Shown: one piece after another, positions 37,319 through 46,910 of the stretch
Layout of the letters: every line of letters starts with the position of its first letter
How positions within the stretch are numbered: position 1 is the stretch's first letter
Source: Bacteroidota bacterium
Lineage (GTDB): Bacteria > Bacteroidota > Bacteroidia > 2-12-FULL-35-15
NCBI GenBank assembly: GCA_016722565.1
Contig: JADKIU010000004.1
Coordinates: 288,723-352,722, forward strand
Length of the DNA stretch: 64,000 nt
Reading direction: 5' to 3'
Position numbers and translations under genes: made by a program
The notes under the pieces: model-generated
The model's input: only the letters and a program-made list of their open reading frames with translations
Told to the model about the DNA's origin: nothing
Database searches by the model: none

Positions 37319-38827
37319 ATGCCTATATTAAACAGTATTGCTTCTTGGTGGATGAAAAAACGAATGCATCAGATTGAACTGTTCATGAAATATCCTGATG
37401 ATGTTCAAAATGAATGGCTGGTGAAGTTAACACAGTCGGCAAAGGATACAGAATGGGGTAAAAAGCATGACTATAAAAACATATTCAATGCCGAGCAATT
37501 TAAAAAGAATGTTCCGCTACAGGATTATGATTCTCTAAAACCATTTATTGATAGAGTGCGCAGAGGAGAACAAAATGTTTTATGGCATTCGGATATAAAA
37601 TGGTTTGCAAAGTCATCAGGTACAACCAATGATAAAAGTAAATTTATTCCTGTGAGTGAAGAATCCTTATATGATTGCCATTATAACGGTGGTCGTGATA
37701 TGATTGCAATTCATTGTGCATTAAATCCGGAGACGCAACTATTTACAGGAAAAAATTTGGCCTTAGCAGGGAGTTTGGTAACAGATCATTTTGGAAATTA
37801 CGAATCTCAAAATGGGGATTTGTCGGCAATTGTGATCAATAACTTACCACGTTGGTGGGAGTTTTTTCGCGCCCCCGATATGGACATCGCATTGATGGAT
37901 AAATGGGATGAAAAATTGGAACGCATTGCAAAGGCAACGATGAATGAAAATATCGTGAGCTTGGCAGGAGTGCCCTCCTGGATGCTCCTTATCATGAAAC
38001 GTGTGTTGGAAGAAAGTGGTAAAAAATCCATTGCAGAAGTCTGGCCAAATTTGGAAGTGTATTTTCATGGCGGTGTGAAATTTAGTCCGTATCGCGAACA
38101 ATTTAAAACCGTTTTTAATAAACCGGATTTGAATTATTTGGAGTTATACAATGCAACAGAAGGCTTTTTTGGAATACAAGATCAGCGTAATTCAGAAGAG
38201 TTGTTGTTGATGTTGGATTATGGTATCTATTACGAATTTATTCCTGTCGATGCTTCTCAAACAAATAAAACAATTTCATTGGATGAAGTGCAGTTGGATG
38301 TGAATTATGAAATGATTATTTCTACAACGGCCGGATTGTGGCGCTATCGCTTAGGAGATACCATCAAGTTTACATCTTTGTATCCTTTTCGTTTTAAGAT
38401 AACGGGTAGAACAAAGCATTTTATGAACGCATTTGGTGAAGAAATAATTGTGGATAATGCCGACAAAGCACTGGCGATTGCTTGTGAAAAAACAGGGGCT
38501 CAAATTGCTGAATATACTGCTGCACCTGTTTATATGAAAGAAAATGAAACAGGAGCACATGAATGGTTAGTGGAATTTGATGTGCCACCAGCTAGTATCG
38601 AATACTTTACTGAAGTATTGGACAATGCATTGAAGTCAATCAATTCGGATTACGAAGCAAAACGATATCAGAATTTAGCTTTGAAACAACCGCTTGTTAG
38701 ATTATTGCCTCAAGGTACATTTTATAAATGGTTGTACTCCAAAAATAAGTTAGGTGGTCAGCATAAAGTGCCTCGGTTGAGCAATGATCGGAAGTATGTG
38801 GAAGAGATTCTTAAAATGGCAGAATAA
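37319..38827 (+). CDS. GH3-family acyl-acid adenylating protein
   Basis: 502 residues matching bacterial GH3 proteins (named from plant GH3 acyl-amido synthetases): WFAKSSGTTNDKSKFIPVS (ATP-binding motif 1), YLELYNATEGFFGIQD (motif 2, binds adenine/acyl-AMP), TTAGLWRYRLGDTIKFTS (motif 3), and the C-terminal domain LKQPLVRLLPQGTFYKWLYSKNKLGGQHKVPRLSNDR. Belongs to the firefly-luciferase-like adenylating superfamily. In bacteria the acid and amine partners are unknown. Cytosolic, no signal. The next gene starts 19 bases downstream of its stop and may be co-transcribed. Confidence 0.88.
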   Translation: MPILNSIASWWMKKRMHQIELFMKYPDDVQNEWLVKLTQSAKDTEWGKKHDYKNIFNAEQFKKNVPLQDYDSLKPFIDRVRRGEQNVLWHSDIKWFAKSSGTTNDKSKFIPVSEESLYDCHYNGGRDMIAIHCALNPETQLFTGKNLALAGSLVTDHFGNYESQNGDLSAIVINNLPRWWEFFRAPDMDIALMDKWDEKLERIAKATMNENIVSLAGVPSWMLLIMKRVLEESGKKSIAEVWPNLEVYFHGGVKFSPYREQFKTVFNKPDLNYLELYNATEGFFGIQDQRNSEELLLMLDYGIYYEFIPVDASQTNKTISLDEVQLDVNYEMIISTTAGLWRYRLGDTIKFTSLYPFRFKITGRTKHFMNAFGEEIIVDNADKALAIACEKTGAQIAEYTAAPVYMKENETGAHEWLVEFDVPPASIEYFTEVLDNALKSINSDYEAKRYQNLALKQPLVRLLPQGTFYKWLYSKNKLGGQHKVPRLSNDRKYVEEILKMAE

Positions 38828-38846
38828 TTGTTACCTTAGAGCTTCG

Positions 38847-39635
38847 ATGAGAATCATTCTGTATATATTACTATTTATTTCTACTACGGTCTTTTCGCAA
38901 GACAAGTATTCACACATCAAAACCATCGAAACAGAATCCGACTTTTTTACCACCGATAATCAAAGCAATGTGTATGCGGTGAAAGCAAATGAGTTAACGA
39001 AATATTCTAAAGAAGGGAAATTACTTTATAAATACAGCAACAAAAATTATGGGAACATCACTTTTGTTGATGCTTCTAACATGATGCGTATTCTGATTTT
39101 TTATAAGGAATTTCTTCAGGTCGTGTATTTAGATAATACGTTAAGTGCAAATGGAGAAACCGTAAGTTTTGATAAAATCGGTTATCAGCAAACGCAACTG
39201 GTTTGTTCATCGCACAATAATTGTATGTGGATTTATGATCAGCAAAATTTTTCATTGATCCGCTTGGGTCGTAATTTGGAACAAATTCAGCAAACCAACA
39301 ATTTAAATGCACTTCAAAATGATACACTGCAACCAAACTCAATTTTGGAATACGACAATCGCGTGTATCTGAATAATCCCAAGTCGGGAGTTTTAATTTT
39401 TGATATTTATGGTACCTATTATAAAACCATTCCAATAAAAAACGCCATTCAGTTTCAACCGATTGGTGATTGGGTGTATTATAGAGAAAATAAAAAGGTG
39501 AAGGCGTATAATATCAAAACCACAGAAGAAAAAGAATTTGAAATGCCTATCGTTGATTTCAAGAGTTTTCGTTTAGAAATGGGCGTTTTACTCCTGCAAA
39601 GTGATAAATCCATTGCGCTTTTCTCTTCAGAATAG
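38847..39635 (+). CDS. Secreted protein of unknown function, propeller-like
   Basis: ATG at 38847 gives 262 residues with signal peptide MRIILYILLFISTTVFSQ. The mature part has short repeats with the rhythm of a small beta-propeller (NQSNVYAVKANELTKYSKEGKLLYKYS, CMWIYDQQNFSLIRLG, NRVYLNNPKSGVLIFDIYGTYYKTIPI, GDWVYYRENKKVKAYN). Similar genes beside GH3-family genes are common in Bacteroidota, but I know of no assigned function. Likely periplasmic. Confidence 0.65.
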   Translation: MRIILYILLFISTTVFSQDKYSHIKTIETESDFFTTDNQSNVYAVKANELTKYSKEGKLLYKYSNKNYGNITFVDASNMMRILIFYKEFLQVVYLDNTLSANGETVSFDKIGYQQTQLVCSSHNNCMWIYDQQNFSLIRLGRNLEQIQQTNNLNALQNDTLQPNSILEYDNRVYLNNPKSGVLIFDIYGTYYKTIPIKNAIQFQPIGDWVYYRENKKVKAYNIKTTEEKEFEMPIVDFKSFRLEMGVLLLQSDKSIALFSSE

Positions 39636-39781
39636 TATCCCGTAAAATCCTTCAATTATCCCCCATTTTTCTACCTAAAAAACTTATCCACAATTTTCAT
39701 TTTTTTTCTTGCACAGCATTTTAGTTTTCGTATTTTCGTTATCGGTTTTAAAGATTATTTAAATTATTTTATTCTACTCAT

Positions 39782-40408
39782 ATGCATATAGCAATCGCAG
39801 GAAATATTGGTGCCGGCAAAACAACGCTTACTACACTTTTAGCAAAACACTATAAATGGCAACCTCATTTTGAGGATGCAGACGATAATCCTTATTTAAA
39901 TGATTTTTATGATGAGATGCAACGTTGGTCGTTTAACCTTCAAGTGTATTTCTTAAATTCTCGTTTCGGACAAGTACAACAAATTCGTAACAGCGGAAAA
40001 ACGGTTATTCAGGATAGAACCATTTATGAAGATGCGTACATCTTTGCGCCCAATTTACATGCAATGGGCTTGATGACCACTCGCGATTTTGAAAATTATT
40101 TTGCACTATTCAAATTGATGGAGTCGTTTATTTCTCCTCCTGATTTATTGATTTATCTGCGTGCCTCCGTTCCTACTTTGGTCAACCAAATTCAGAAACG
40201 CGGGCGCGATTATGAAAATGCCATTCGTTTGGATTATTTAAAACGTTTAAATGAACGTTACGAGGCGTTTATTACTTCCTATGAACAAGAACATCCTGGA
40301 GCGAAATTGTTGATTATTGATGTCGACAATAATAATTTTAATGAAAGTGCTGAAGACCTTGGAATCATCATCAATAAAATTGATGCTGAGATTAATGGGT
40401 TGTTTTAA
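39782..40408 (+). CDS. Deoxynucleoside kinase (copy 2)
   Basis: 208 residues. P-loop AGNIGAGKTTLTTLLAKHY, substrate motif QRWSFNLQVYFLNSRF, the DRS-type motif VIQDRTIYEDAYIFA, lid QKRGRDYENAIRLDYLKRLNERYE. All key parts of the dCK/dGK family are present. Phosphorylates purine or pyrimidine deoxynucleosides in salvage, cytosol. It has a normal ATG, unlike copy 1 at 24817-25473; the two may have different base preference or form a pair. Convergent with lysA across a repeat-filled spacer. Confidence 0.92.
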   Translation: MHIAIAGNIGAGKTTLTTLLAKHYKWQPHFEDADDNPYLNDFYDEMQRWSFNLQVYFLNSRFGQVQQIRNSGKTVIQDRTIYEDAYIFAPNLHAMGLMTTRDFENYFALFKLMESFISPPDLLIYLRASVPTLVNQIQKRGRDYENAIRLDYLKRLNERYEAFITSYEQEHPGAKLLIIDVDNNNFNESAEDLGIIINKIDAEINGLF

Positions 40409-40414
40409 AATTAA

Positions 40415-40487
40415 TGTGAGATGGAAAATGTGAGATGGAAGATGTATCGCTTCCATTTACCATTTTACATCATCCGTTTTCCATCCC
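40415..40487. repeat. Short-word repeat and inverted repeat in spacer
   Basis: GAGATGGAAAATGTGAGATGGAAG is followed by its imperfect complement (CTTCCATTTACCATTTTACATC, TTTTCCATC), filling the gap between two convergent genes. It could act as a shared terminator stem, but lacks a clear T run. Confidence 0.55.
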
Positions 40488-40497
40488 GAAAAGTTTA

Positions 40498-41670
40498 TTA
40501 TACCTCATCCGAATAAACACTCTTCACTCTGTCTCGTAAATTATAAGCCGAACTCATTACCTCTCCGTAAGCACCTGCTGTGCGCAAAGCAATGATGTCG
40601 CCTCTGAAAGTTTCCGGTAGATTTACAGCTTTCCCAAAACAATCAGAGCTTTCGCAGATTGGACCAACAACATCGTACTTTAGTTGTTGGTTGTTAGTTG
40701 CTGATTGTTGGTCTTTAGAAAGATTTTCAATTTTATGATACGCTTGATAAAGTGCAGGCCGCATCAACTCCGTCATTCCGGCATCCAAAATCGCGAAATT
40801 GGTGTTCACCCCTTTTTTAATGTAAAGCACTTTCGAAATCAATGTGCCGCATTGAGCAACAACAGCTCTTCCCAATTCAAAATGAACTTTTTGTCCGGGA
40901 CGTAATTCTAAAAAGTCGTTGTACAATTTAAAATAAGCAGCAAAATCTACAAAACGATTTTTGTCCGGTTCGTGATAATCTACGCCCCAGCCACCGCCAA
41001 CATTAATGTTTTCGATGGTGATTTTATGACTAACAAACCACGATTGGATTTCGTTTACTCGAATACACAAGGTTTTGAAGGAGGTGATATCCGTAATTTG
41101 TGAACCGATGTGAAAATGCAATCCAATCAGTTTTAAATTTTTAAATTCTTTTAAGGCAGCAATCACGCTATCAAGTTCCCATAAGTTAATTCCGAATTTG
41201 TTTTCCTCTAAGCCGGTTGTGATGTATTTATGGGTGTTTGCATTTACATTCGGATTGATGCGCAATGCAATGTTGGCAATCGTTCCTTTTGCGTTTGCTA
41301 ATTCATTAATGACTTCCATTTCTTGTAAACTTTCACAGTTGAAACAAAAAATGTTGTGGTCTAATGCAATGTTTATTTCTGCATCACTTTTTCCAACGCC
41401 TGCAAATACTATGTGTTTGGGGTCAAATTTGCATTCAATGGCTTTTTTTATTTCATTTCCGCTCACACAATCAGCCCCTAATCCATAGGAACGAATAATG
41501 TCTAAGATTTTATTGTTTGCATTTGCTTTGGTGGCATAATGAACAATAAAACCATATTTATCACTTTCCTTTTTTAATAATTCGAGTGTTTGTTTTAACA
41601 CATTTACATCGTAATAGTAAAATGGAGTTGGAATGCTTTTGAATTTAGTTACAATATCTGGTTTGAACAT
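40498..41670 (-). CDS. lysA: Diaminopimelate decarboxylase
   Basis: 390 residues with PLP-binding TIM barrel: FYYYDVNVLKQTL, FIVHYATKANANNKIL (the PLP Lys in YATKAN), GLHFHIGSQITD, INVGGGWGVDY, HFELGRAVVAQCG, and the C-terminal VGPICESSDCFGKAVNLP (catalytic Cys) and TAGAYGEVMSSAYNLR. Makes L-lysine from meso-DAP in the cytosol. An in-frame short-word insert encodes KDQQSATNNQQLK (bases 40679-40713) just before the CESSD motif, where family members normally have a brief loop. Paired with the aspartokinase gene upstream on the same strand: lysine/DAP branch. Confidence 0.95.
   Translation of the reverse strand: MFKPDIVTKFKSIPTPFYYYDVNVLKQTLELLKKESDKYGFIVHYATKANANNKILDIIRSYGLGADCVSGNEIKKAIECKFDPKHIVFAGVGKSDAEINIALDHNIFCFNCESLQEMEVINELANAKGTIANIALRINPNVNANTHKYITTGLEENKFGINLWELDSVIAALKEFKNLKLIGLHFHIGSQITDITSFKTLCIRVNEIQSWFVSHKITIENINVGGGWGVDYHEPDKNRFVDFAAYFKLYNDFLELRPGQKVHFELGRAVVAQCGTLISKVLYIKKGVNTNFAILDAGMTELMRPALYQAYHKIENLSKDQQSATNNQQLKYDVVGPICESSDCFGKAVNLPETFRGDIIALRTAGAYGEVMSSAYNLRDRVKSVYSDEV
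40679..40713. repeat. Short-word repeat inside lysA
   Basis: Minus strand has ACCAACAATCAGCAACTAAC and AACAACCAACAAC words, in frame, giving an Asn/Gln-rich loop. Confidence 0.6.
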
Positions 41671-41684
41671 TTTTTTCTTTTTTT

Positions 41685-41721
41685 CTCCCTCTCCTTTTTC
41701 AAGTAGAGGGTAGGGGTGAGG
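41685..41721. repeat. Hairpin element between lysA and lysC
   Basis: CCCTCT and AGAGGG arms with TAGGGGTGAGG beside them, ending two bases from the lysC stop. The CCTCACCCCTA...CTCTCC type is a recurring spacer element in Bacteroidota; it may also end lysC transcripts. Confidence 0.45.
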
Positions 41722-41723
41722 TT

Positions 41724-43034
41724 CTAGAACAATCCTTTGTTTAAAGCAATAAGAGTGTCTTTTTTCAATTTCGAATCAACCAAAATGGAGACGTTGTTTT
41801 CACTTCCTCCATAAGAAATCATTCGTATCGGAATGTTTTTTAAAGCATCAAAAATGCGAAGTGCATAACCTTGTTTTTCTGCAGCAAAACTTCCTACAAT
41901 ACAAACAATGGTTAAATCAGTATCCACTTTTACAGAACAAAATGTCGCTAGCTCTTGGAGAATGGCTTCTAAGTTCTTGGTATTGTCGATGGTCAATGAT
42001 ACAGCAACCTCTGAGGTGGTGATCATATCAATCGGTGTTTTGTAGCGTTCGAAAATTTCAAATACGGCACGTAAAAAACCATAGGCCAATAACATTCGTC
42101 CGGATTTAATATTGATAGCGGTAATTCCATCTTTAGCAGCAACTGCTTTAATACTATCTCCGGTTGTTTTAGAGCTGATAACCGTTCCTTTGGCATCGGG
42201 TTGCATGGTGTTTAATAAACGAACCGGTATGTTCTTCGTTTGGGCGGGAAGAATACAAGTCGGATGTAATATTTTAGCTCCAAAATAAGCCAACTCGGCT
42301 GCTTCATCAAAAGATAGTTCTGCAATCGGGTGGGTTTTGTCCACCACCCTCGGGTCGTTGTTGTGCATTCCATCAATGTCAGTCCAGATTTGAATTTCTT
42401 CCGATTGAATGGCCGCTCCAATAATGGTTGCGGTGTAATCGCTGCCGCCTCGTTTCAAATTATCAATTTCCCCAAATGCATTGCGACAGATATAACCTTG
42501 GGTAATGAATAAGGCCGCCTTTGGATGTTTTTGGAGTTCCGGTTTGATATTGGTTTCAATGTAATTCATGTCCGGCTCTTCATTTTCATCAATACGCATG
42601 AAATTGAGTGCAGGAAGTAACACCGAGTCAATTTTTATTTCTTCCAAATAGAAATGAAAAAGAGCTGTTGAAAGCAATTCGCCTTGCGCTAAAATAGCGC
42701 GCTCTTCATTAATGGTGAACATATCCATGGTGAATGCGCGCAAATAAGCGAAATGTGAATCGAGCAATTCGTTCCCTTTTTTTAGGGCCGATTCGGTGGA
42801 ATAGAGTTGGTTGACAACATCTCTGTACTTCTTTTCTAAGGAGTCAATCAATGTTTTTGCTGTATCGTTTTCCTTTGCATAAAGGGTGTTTGCAATTTCA
42901 ACTAAATTGTTGGTGGTTCCGCTCATAGCAGATAAAACCACAATTTTCGGTGCATTGTCGTTAATTAACTTTGCCAATGCATGCATCCGTTCTGCTGAAC
43001 CGACTGATGTTCCGCCAAATTTTAAAATTTTCAT
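41724..43034 (-). CDS. lysC: Aspartate kinase (monofunctional)
   Basis: ATG at 43034 gives 436 residues starting MKILKFGGTSVGSAERM, the nucleotide-binding KFGGTS motif. Other motifs: NEERAILAQGELLST, FITQGYICRNAFGEIDNLKRGGSDYTATIIGAAI (aspartate/ATP site), IWTDIDGMHNNDPRVV. The C-terminal part has two ACT domains (KSGRMLLAYGFLRAVFEIFERYKTPIDMITTSEVAVSLTI; IVCIVGSFAAEKQGYALRIFDAL) for feedback by lysine or threonine. No homoserine dehydrogenase domain follows. First step of the aspartate pathway. No lysine riboswitch was seen upstream. Confidence 0.95.
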   Translation of the reverse strand: MKILKFGGTSVGSAERMHALAKLINDNAPKIVVLSAMSGTTNNLVEIANTLYAKENDTAKTLIDSLEKKYRDVVNQLYSTESALKKGNELLDSHFAYLRAFTMDMFTINEERAILAQGELLSTALFHFYLEEIKIDSVLLPALNFMRIDENEEPDMNYIETNIKPELQKHPKAALFITQGYICRNAFGEIDNLKRGGSDYTATIIGAAIQSEEIQIWTDIDGMHNNDPRVVDKTHPIAELSFDEAAELAYFGAKILHPTCILPAQTKNIPVRLLNTMQPDAKGTVISSKTTGDSIKAVAAKDGITAINIKSGRMLLAYGFLRAVFEIFERYKTPIDMITTSEVAVSLTIDNTKNLEAILQELATFCSVKVDTDLTIVCIVGSFAAEKQGYALRIFDALKNIPIRMISYGGSENNVSILVDSKLKKDTLIALNKGLF

Positions 43035-43167
43035 AACAAATTGAAGGTTGTATAAGGGTAGCAAATTTAGAATAATTTAACAAACCACCTGAACTTACTA
43101 AGAATCGATTGTTAAATAATTTGTATCTTAGCATCCATAATTCATCCCCGCCATACTATATAAATAG

Positions 43168-43175
43168 TATTTTTG
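43168..43175 (+). promoter_or_regulatory. -7 element before gldF
   Basis: TATTTTTG matches TAnnTTTG, 10 bases before the ATG of gldF, giving a very short leader. No good -33 TTG is seen. Confidence 0.45.
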
Positions 43176-43185
43176 CAATCACATT

Positions 43186-43935
43186 ATGTTTACACTATTA
43201 AAAAAGGAAATTCGCAGTTTTTTAAGTTCATTCATTGGCTATATCGCCATTGGTGTATTTCTATTGCTGATTAGCTTGTTCATGTGGTGGATTAAATCGG
43301 ATGCAAATTCAAGCAGTAATTTGAATGTGCTCGATAGTGGCTATGCCAGCATCGATTCGTTATTTATTATAGCACCTTGGGTTTTTCTCTTCCTGATTCC
43401 AGCCATTACGATGCGCTCGTTTGCCGATGAGAAAAAAGCGGGGACAATCGAATTATTATTAACCCGTCCGCTAACTGATTTGCAAATCATATTAGCGAAA
43501 TATTTTGCTGGATTTATTTTAGTCCTTTTTTCCTTAGTGCCAACCTTAATCTACTATTATTCTGTCCACCGCTTGGGCAGTCCAGTCGGAAACATCGATA
43601 CAGGTGGAATGTGGGGTTCTTACATTGGATTATTATTCTTAGGTGCTGCTTTTGTATCCATCGGAATATTTGCTTCGGCAATTACAGATAATCAGGTTGT
43701 TTCCTTTATTCTGGCCTTATTTCTTTGTTTTTTCATTTATACAGGATTCGATTTTATCAGTTCGTTTTCCCTTTTCGGAAAAATTGATAACATCATATTA
43801 GCATTGGGAATCAACAATCATTACATGTCGATGAGTCGTGGAGTGGTGGATACCCGTGATGTAATTTATTTTGTGAGTTTAATAGCTGTTTTTATTTTAG
43901 GTACACGAACAGTTCTGGAAAGTCGTAAGTGGTGA
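43186..43935 (+). CDS. gldF: Gliding motility ABC transporter permease GldF
   Basis: 249 residues with six membrane helices: LLKKEIRSFLSSFIGYIAIGVFLLLISLFMWW, APWVFLFLIPAITMRSFADEKKAGTIELLLTRPLTDLQIILAKYF (typical ABC-2 permease loop), then four more. Matches GldF of Bacteroidota gliding/T9SS gene sets. In Flavobacterium johnsoniae GldF works with ATPase GldA and GldG in the inner membrane. gldG follows 53 bases later; gldA is not in the window. The spacer holds repeated ACGAATAACGAATAA words. T9SS-sorted proteins elsewhere in the window fit with this. Confidence 0.92.
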   Translation: MFTLLKKEIRSFLSSFIGYIAIGVFLLLISLFMWWIKSDANSSSNLNVLDSGYASIDSLFIIAPWVFLFLIPAITMRSFADEKKAGTIELLLTRPLTDLQIILAKYFAGFILVLFSLVPTLIYYYSVHRLGSPVGNIDTGGMWGSYIGLLFLGAAFVSIGIFASAITDNQVVSFILALFLCFFIYTGFDFISSFSLFGKIDNIILALGINNHYMSMSRGVVDTRDVIYFVSLIAVFILGTRTVLESRKW

Positions 43936-43938
43936 TCA

Positions 43939-43986
43939 ACGAATTACAAATTAGATACTAAAAATACGAATAACGAATAAAGCGAA
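43939..43986. repeat. Short-word repeat in gldF-gldG spacer
   Basis: ACGAATTACAAATTAGATAC followed by TACGAATAACGAATAAAGCGAA. The same TACAAATTACGAAT word is at 48040-48056. Confidence 0.55.
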
Positions 43987-43988
43987 TA

Positions 43989-45686
43989 TTGAAGGTGAGT
44001 AAAACAAGAAATAAAAAACGAGATTTATTTTCATTGGGTTTAGCAATCGCATTCTTGCTGATGCTGAACTATGTGGGTTCGTTTGTGTTTCATCGTTTCG
44101 ATCTTACCAGCGAAAAGCGATATACCTTATCAGATGCCACCAAAGAATTGCTTAAAAACTTGGATGATGTGGTGTTTGTGAAAGTGTACTTGGAAGGAGA
44201 TTTTCCTGCAGGATTCAAGCGCTTAAGAAACGAAACAAAAGAAATGTTGGATGAATTCAGAGCCTATTCAGATAATAATATCGAATATGAGTTTATCAAT
44301 CCATCGGATAATCCAGATAAGAAACAACAAAACGAATTCTATAAACAGCTTTATGAAAAGGGATTGCAACCAACCAATCTGGAAGTAAAGGATGATAACG
44401 GAACCTCTCAAAAAATTATTTTTCCTGCAGCAATCGTTACTTATAAAACAAATGAAATTCCTTGGCAATTGCTAAAAACGCAGATGGGGCGTTCTCCGGA
44501 AGCGCAATTAAACAATTCAATTCAGTCGCTGGAGTATGAATTTGCAAGTTGTATCCGAAATTTAAGTGTGTTAACACGCCCGCAAATTGGTTTCATTGAA
44601 GGACATGATGAGTGGGATACCACCTATGTGCAAGATATAGCAGATGAATTAAGCGAATTTTATTCTGTGAAACGACTTGCCATCAACGAGCAATTGAAGG
44701 CATTGGATAATATGTCGGCTATTATTATTGCAAAACCGGATTCATCATTTAGTGACAAAGATAAATTCATCATCGACCAATTTATCATGAAAGGAGGAAA
44801 AGTACTTTGGTTAATCGACCCAATGTATACAAGTCCGGATAGTTTACGATTGAATGGCGGAACACTTTCTGTTCCTTACGCATTGCGATTGGATGATATG
44901 TTGTTTAAGTATGGTGTGCGCATCAACCAGGATTTGATTGCCGATGTGCAATCCTCCGTTATTCCGGTAAATGTTGCAATGCGCGGACAACAAGCAGATA
45001 TACAAATGAAGCCATGGGTTTTTTCTCCATTGATTTTATCTACCAGCAACCATCCGATTGTAAAGAATTTAGATGTTATTAAAATGGATTTTGTTTCCAG
45101 TATGGATACGGTGCAATCAAAAGGAATCACAAAAACAATCTTATTGCAATCGTCAAAATACTCTAAAGCAATTCTTTCTCCTGTGCGTGTTGATTTGCGT
45201 TTGGTGAATATGCCGATTGAGGAAAAGCGATTTAATAACCCATATCGAAATGTAGCTGTTTTGTTAGAAGGGAAATTTGAATCGGTATTTAAAAATCATT
45301 TAAATCCGATGATTGCGAAAGACAGTGCAATAGGGTTTAAGCCGGATGGCGTGGAATCAAAAATGATTGTAATCTCTGATGGGGATGTGATTCGAAACGA
45401 TATCGATTATCGTTCTCAAAAGAAACTACCATTAGGATATGATAAGTACACGAATCAAACCTATGGTAACAAAAATTTCATTTTGAATTGTGTGAACTAT
45501 TTGTGTGATGATTCAGGTTTGATCGGTGTGCGCGCTCGTGAACTTACCTTGCGTTTGTTGGATAAGAAAAAATTGAAAAATGATCGATTGAAATGGCAGG
45601 TGATAAATAGTGGTGTTCCATTGTTGTTACTGGTCTTATTCGGAATCATCTATAATATTAGACGTAAACGTAAATACTCATCCTGA
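43989..45686 (+). CDS. gldG: Gliding motility-associated ABC transporter component GldG
   Basis: 565 residues from a TTG start at 43989 (GTG three codons in is an alternative start). N-terminal membrane helix (LGLAIAFLLMLNYVGSFVFHRFDLT), an ABC-type_uncharacterised/DUF7088 periplasmic domain with RYTLSDATKELLKNLDDVVFVKVYLEGDFPAGFKRLRNETKEMLDEF, a Rossmann-like part (QIGFIEGHDEWDT, KGGKVLWLIDPM), and a C-terminal membrane helix (VPLLLLVLFGIIYNIRRKRK). Partner of GldF in the inner membrane. The stop overlaps the ATG of the next gene (TGATG), so translation is coupled. Confidence 0.92.
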   Translation: MKVSKTRNKKRDLFSLGLAIAFLLMLNYVGSFVFHRFDLTSEKRYTLSDATKELLKNLDDVVFVKVYLEGDFPAGFKRLRNETKEMLDEFRAYSDNNIEYEFINPSDNPDKKQQNEFYKQLYEKGLQPTNLEVKDDNGTSQKIIFPAAIVTYKTNEIPWQLLKTQMGRSPEAQLNNSIQSLEYEFASCIRNLSVLTRPQIGFIEGHDEWDTTYVQDIADELSEFYSVKRLAINEQLKALDNMSAIIIAKPDSSFSDKDKFIIDQFIMKGGKVLWLIDPMYTSPDSLRLNGGTLSVPYALRLDDMLFKYGVRINQDLIADVQSSVIPVNVAMRGQQADIQMKPWVFSPLILSTSNHPIVKNLDVIKMDFVSSMDTVQSKGITKTILLQSSKYSKAILSPVRVDLRLVNMPIEEKRFNNPYRNVAVLLEGKFESVFKNHLNPMIAKDSAIGFKPDGVESKMIVISDGDVIRNDIDYRSQKKLPLGYDKYTNQTYGNKNFILNCVNYLCDDSGLIGVRARELTLRLLDKKKLKNDRLKWQVINSGVPLLLLVLFGIIYNIRRKRKYSS

Positions 45687-46732
45687 TGCCTAAAAAGAAA
45701 AAAATAGCTATCGCCTTACTGATGGTAATGATGTCTTCCCTTACTTTTTGGTTTGTTATTAAAAACAAAACAGGAACGATAAGTGCGGAGATGAAAAATT
45801 TTGCAGTAAAAGATACGGCTTCCATTGATAAGATTTTTTTGGCCGATAAAAATGGTCGCAACCTGACCTTGGAAAGAGGGAAAGATGGCATTTGGAAAGT
45901 GAATGGGAAGTATTTCGTTCGTATGGATGCTTTAGAAACGTTGATGAAAACATTTGCTCGAATTGACGTGAAAGAACCTGTTGGCAAAAAGGCGCAAGAT
46001 AATGTGATGAAACGATTGGCAGCAAAAGCAGTGAAGTGTGAGATTTATCAGCATGGAGAACTTACCAAAGCCTATTATGTAGGTTCGGAAACGCAAGATA
46101 AAACCGGTACAGAAATGATAATGATTGATATCAGTACCATGAAGGCAATGGAACGTCCCTTTATTACCTATATTCCTGGTTTTGAAGGATATTTAACCAC
46201 TCGCTATTTTACTGAAGAAAGAGGGTGGCGTGATCGTACTGTTTATAAGTACAACCCGAATGATATAAAATCAATACGAATGGAAGTTCCTTATAACCCA
46301 ACATTTGGTTACGAATTAACGGTGAAAGGAAATAACGATTATGAAATAAAAATGTTGTCGGATAATCAGCTTGTTCCGGATGTTGATCCATTAGCCGTTA
46401 AACAGTATTTGTCCTATTTTCAAATCTTAACTTTTGAAAGTTTTGAGGTGGATTTAAAACAACCACAAATCGATTCTGTTTTAAAATCTCAACCCATTAA
46501 TATTTTAACAGTTACTGATAAAGATGGGAAACAAAACAAAGTGAAATTTTATGCACGTGCACCCAAAACAGAAGAGGTGGATAGAAATGGGAAGCCTGTT
46601 AAATTTGATCAGGAGCGAATGGATGCTTTGTTGGATAATGGAATCGATTTTGTAATGGTTCAGTTTTTTATGTTTGGTAAAGTAATGCCATCCGTTGATT
46701 ATTTTGAAAAAAGGAAGACCACAAGGGCCTAA
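45686..46732 (+). CDS. DUF4340-like protein linked to gldFG
   Basis: 348 residues, one N-terminal membrane helix (KIAIALLMVMMSSLTFWFVI), then a periplasmic domain with repeats like NFAVKDTASIDKIFLADKNGRNLTLERGKDGIWKVNGKYFVRMDALETLMKTFARIDV, the DUF4340 pattern. Such genes commonly follow ABC-2 permease/GldG-type pairs. Overlaps gldG by one base and so belongs to the same operon. It may be part of the same envelope complex; function unknown. A strong terminator follows at 46781-46808. Confidence 0.8.
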   Translation: MPKKKKIAIALLMVMMSSLTFWFVIKNKTGTISAEMKNFAVKDTASIDKIFLADKNGRNLTLERGKDGIWKVNGKYFVRMDALETLMKTFARIDVKEPVGKKAQDNVMKRLAAKAVKCEIYQHGELTKAYYVGSETQDKTGTEMIMIDISTMKAMERPFITYIPGFEGYLTTRYFTEERGWRDRTVYKYNPNDIKSIRMEVPYNPTFGYELTVKGNNDYEIKMLSDNQLVPDVDPLAVKQYLSYFQILTFESFEVDLKQPQIDSVLKSQPINILTVTDKDGKQNKVKFYARAPKTEEVDRNGKPVKFDQERMDALLDNGIDFVMVQFFMFGKVMPSVDYFEKRKTTRA

Positions 46733-46780
46733 GCCGGCAGAGAAGCCAAAGGCCTAGTTTTTATTAACCGAAAAAATATA

Positions 46781-46808
46781 AAGTCCCTGTAAATAGGGAC
46801 TTTTTTTG
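46781..46808 (+). terminator. Terminator of the gldF-gldG operon
   Basis: AAGTCCCT, six-base loop, AGGGACTT then T7. Confidence 0.92.
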
Positions 46809-46864
46809 TTAAAAAGTCGGTAGAAATTAAAATTTTAAAGGCACATTTTTTTTGTTTTAATCTA

Positions 46865-46872
46865 TATATTTG
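46865..46872 (+). promoter_or_regulatory. -7 element of dnaN
   Basis: TATATTTG fits TAnnTTTG, 38 bases before the dnaN ATG. Confidence 0.5.
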
Positions 46873-46910
46873 CTTATTCAGAAATTGAAAAACTATTAAA
46901 CTAGCCAGAT

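Noticed and set aside
43035..43185. Lysine riboswitch upstream of lysC
   Set aside because: The short AT-rich leader shows no five-helix aptamer pattern, and it is shared with the divergent gldF promoter.
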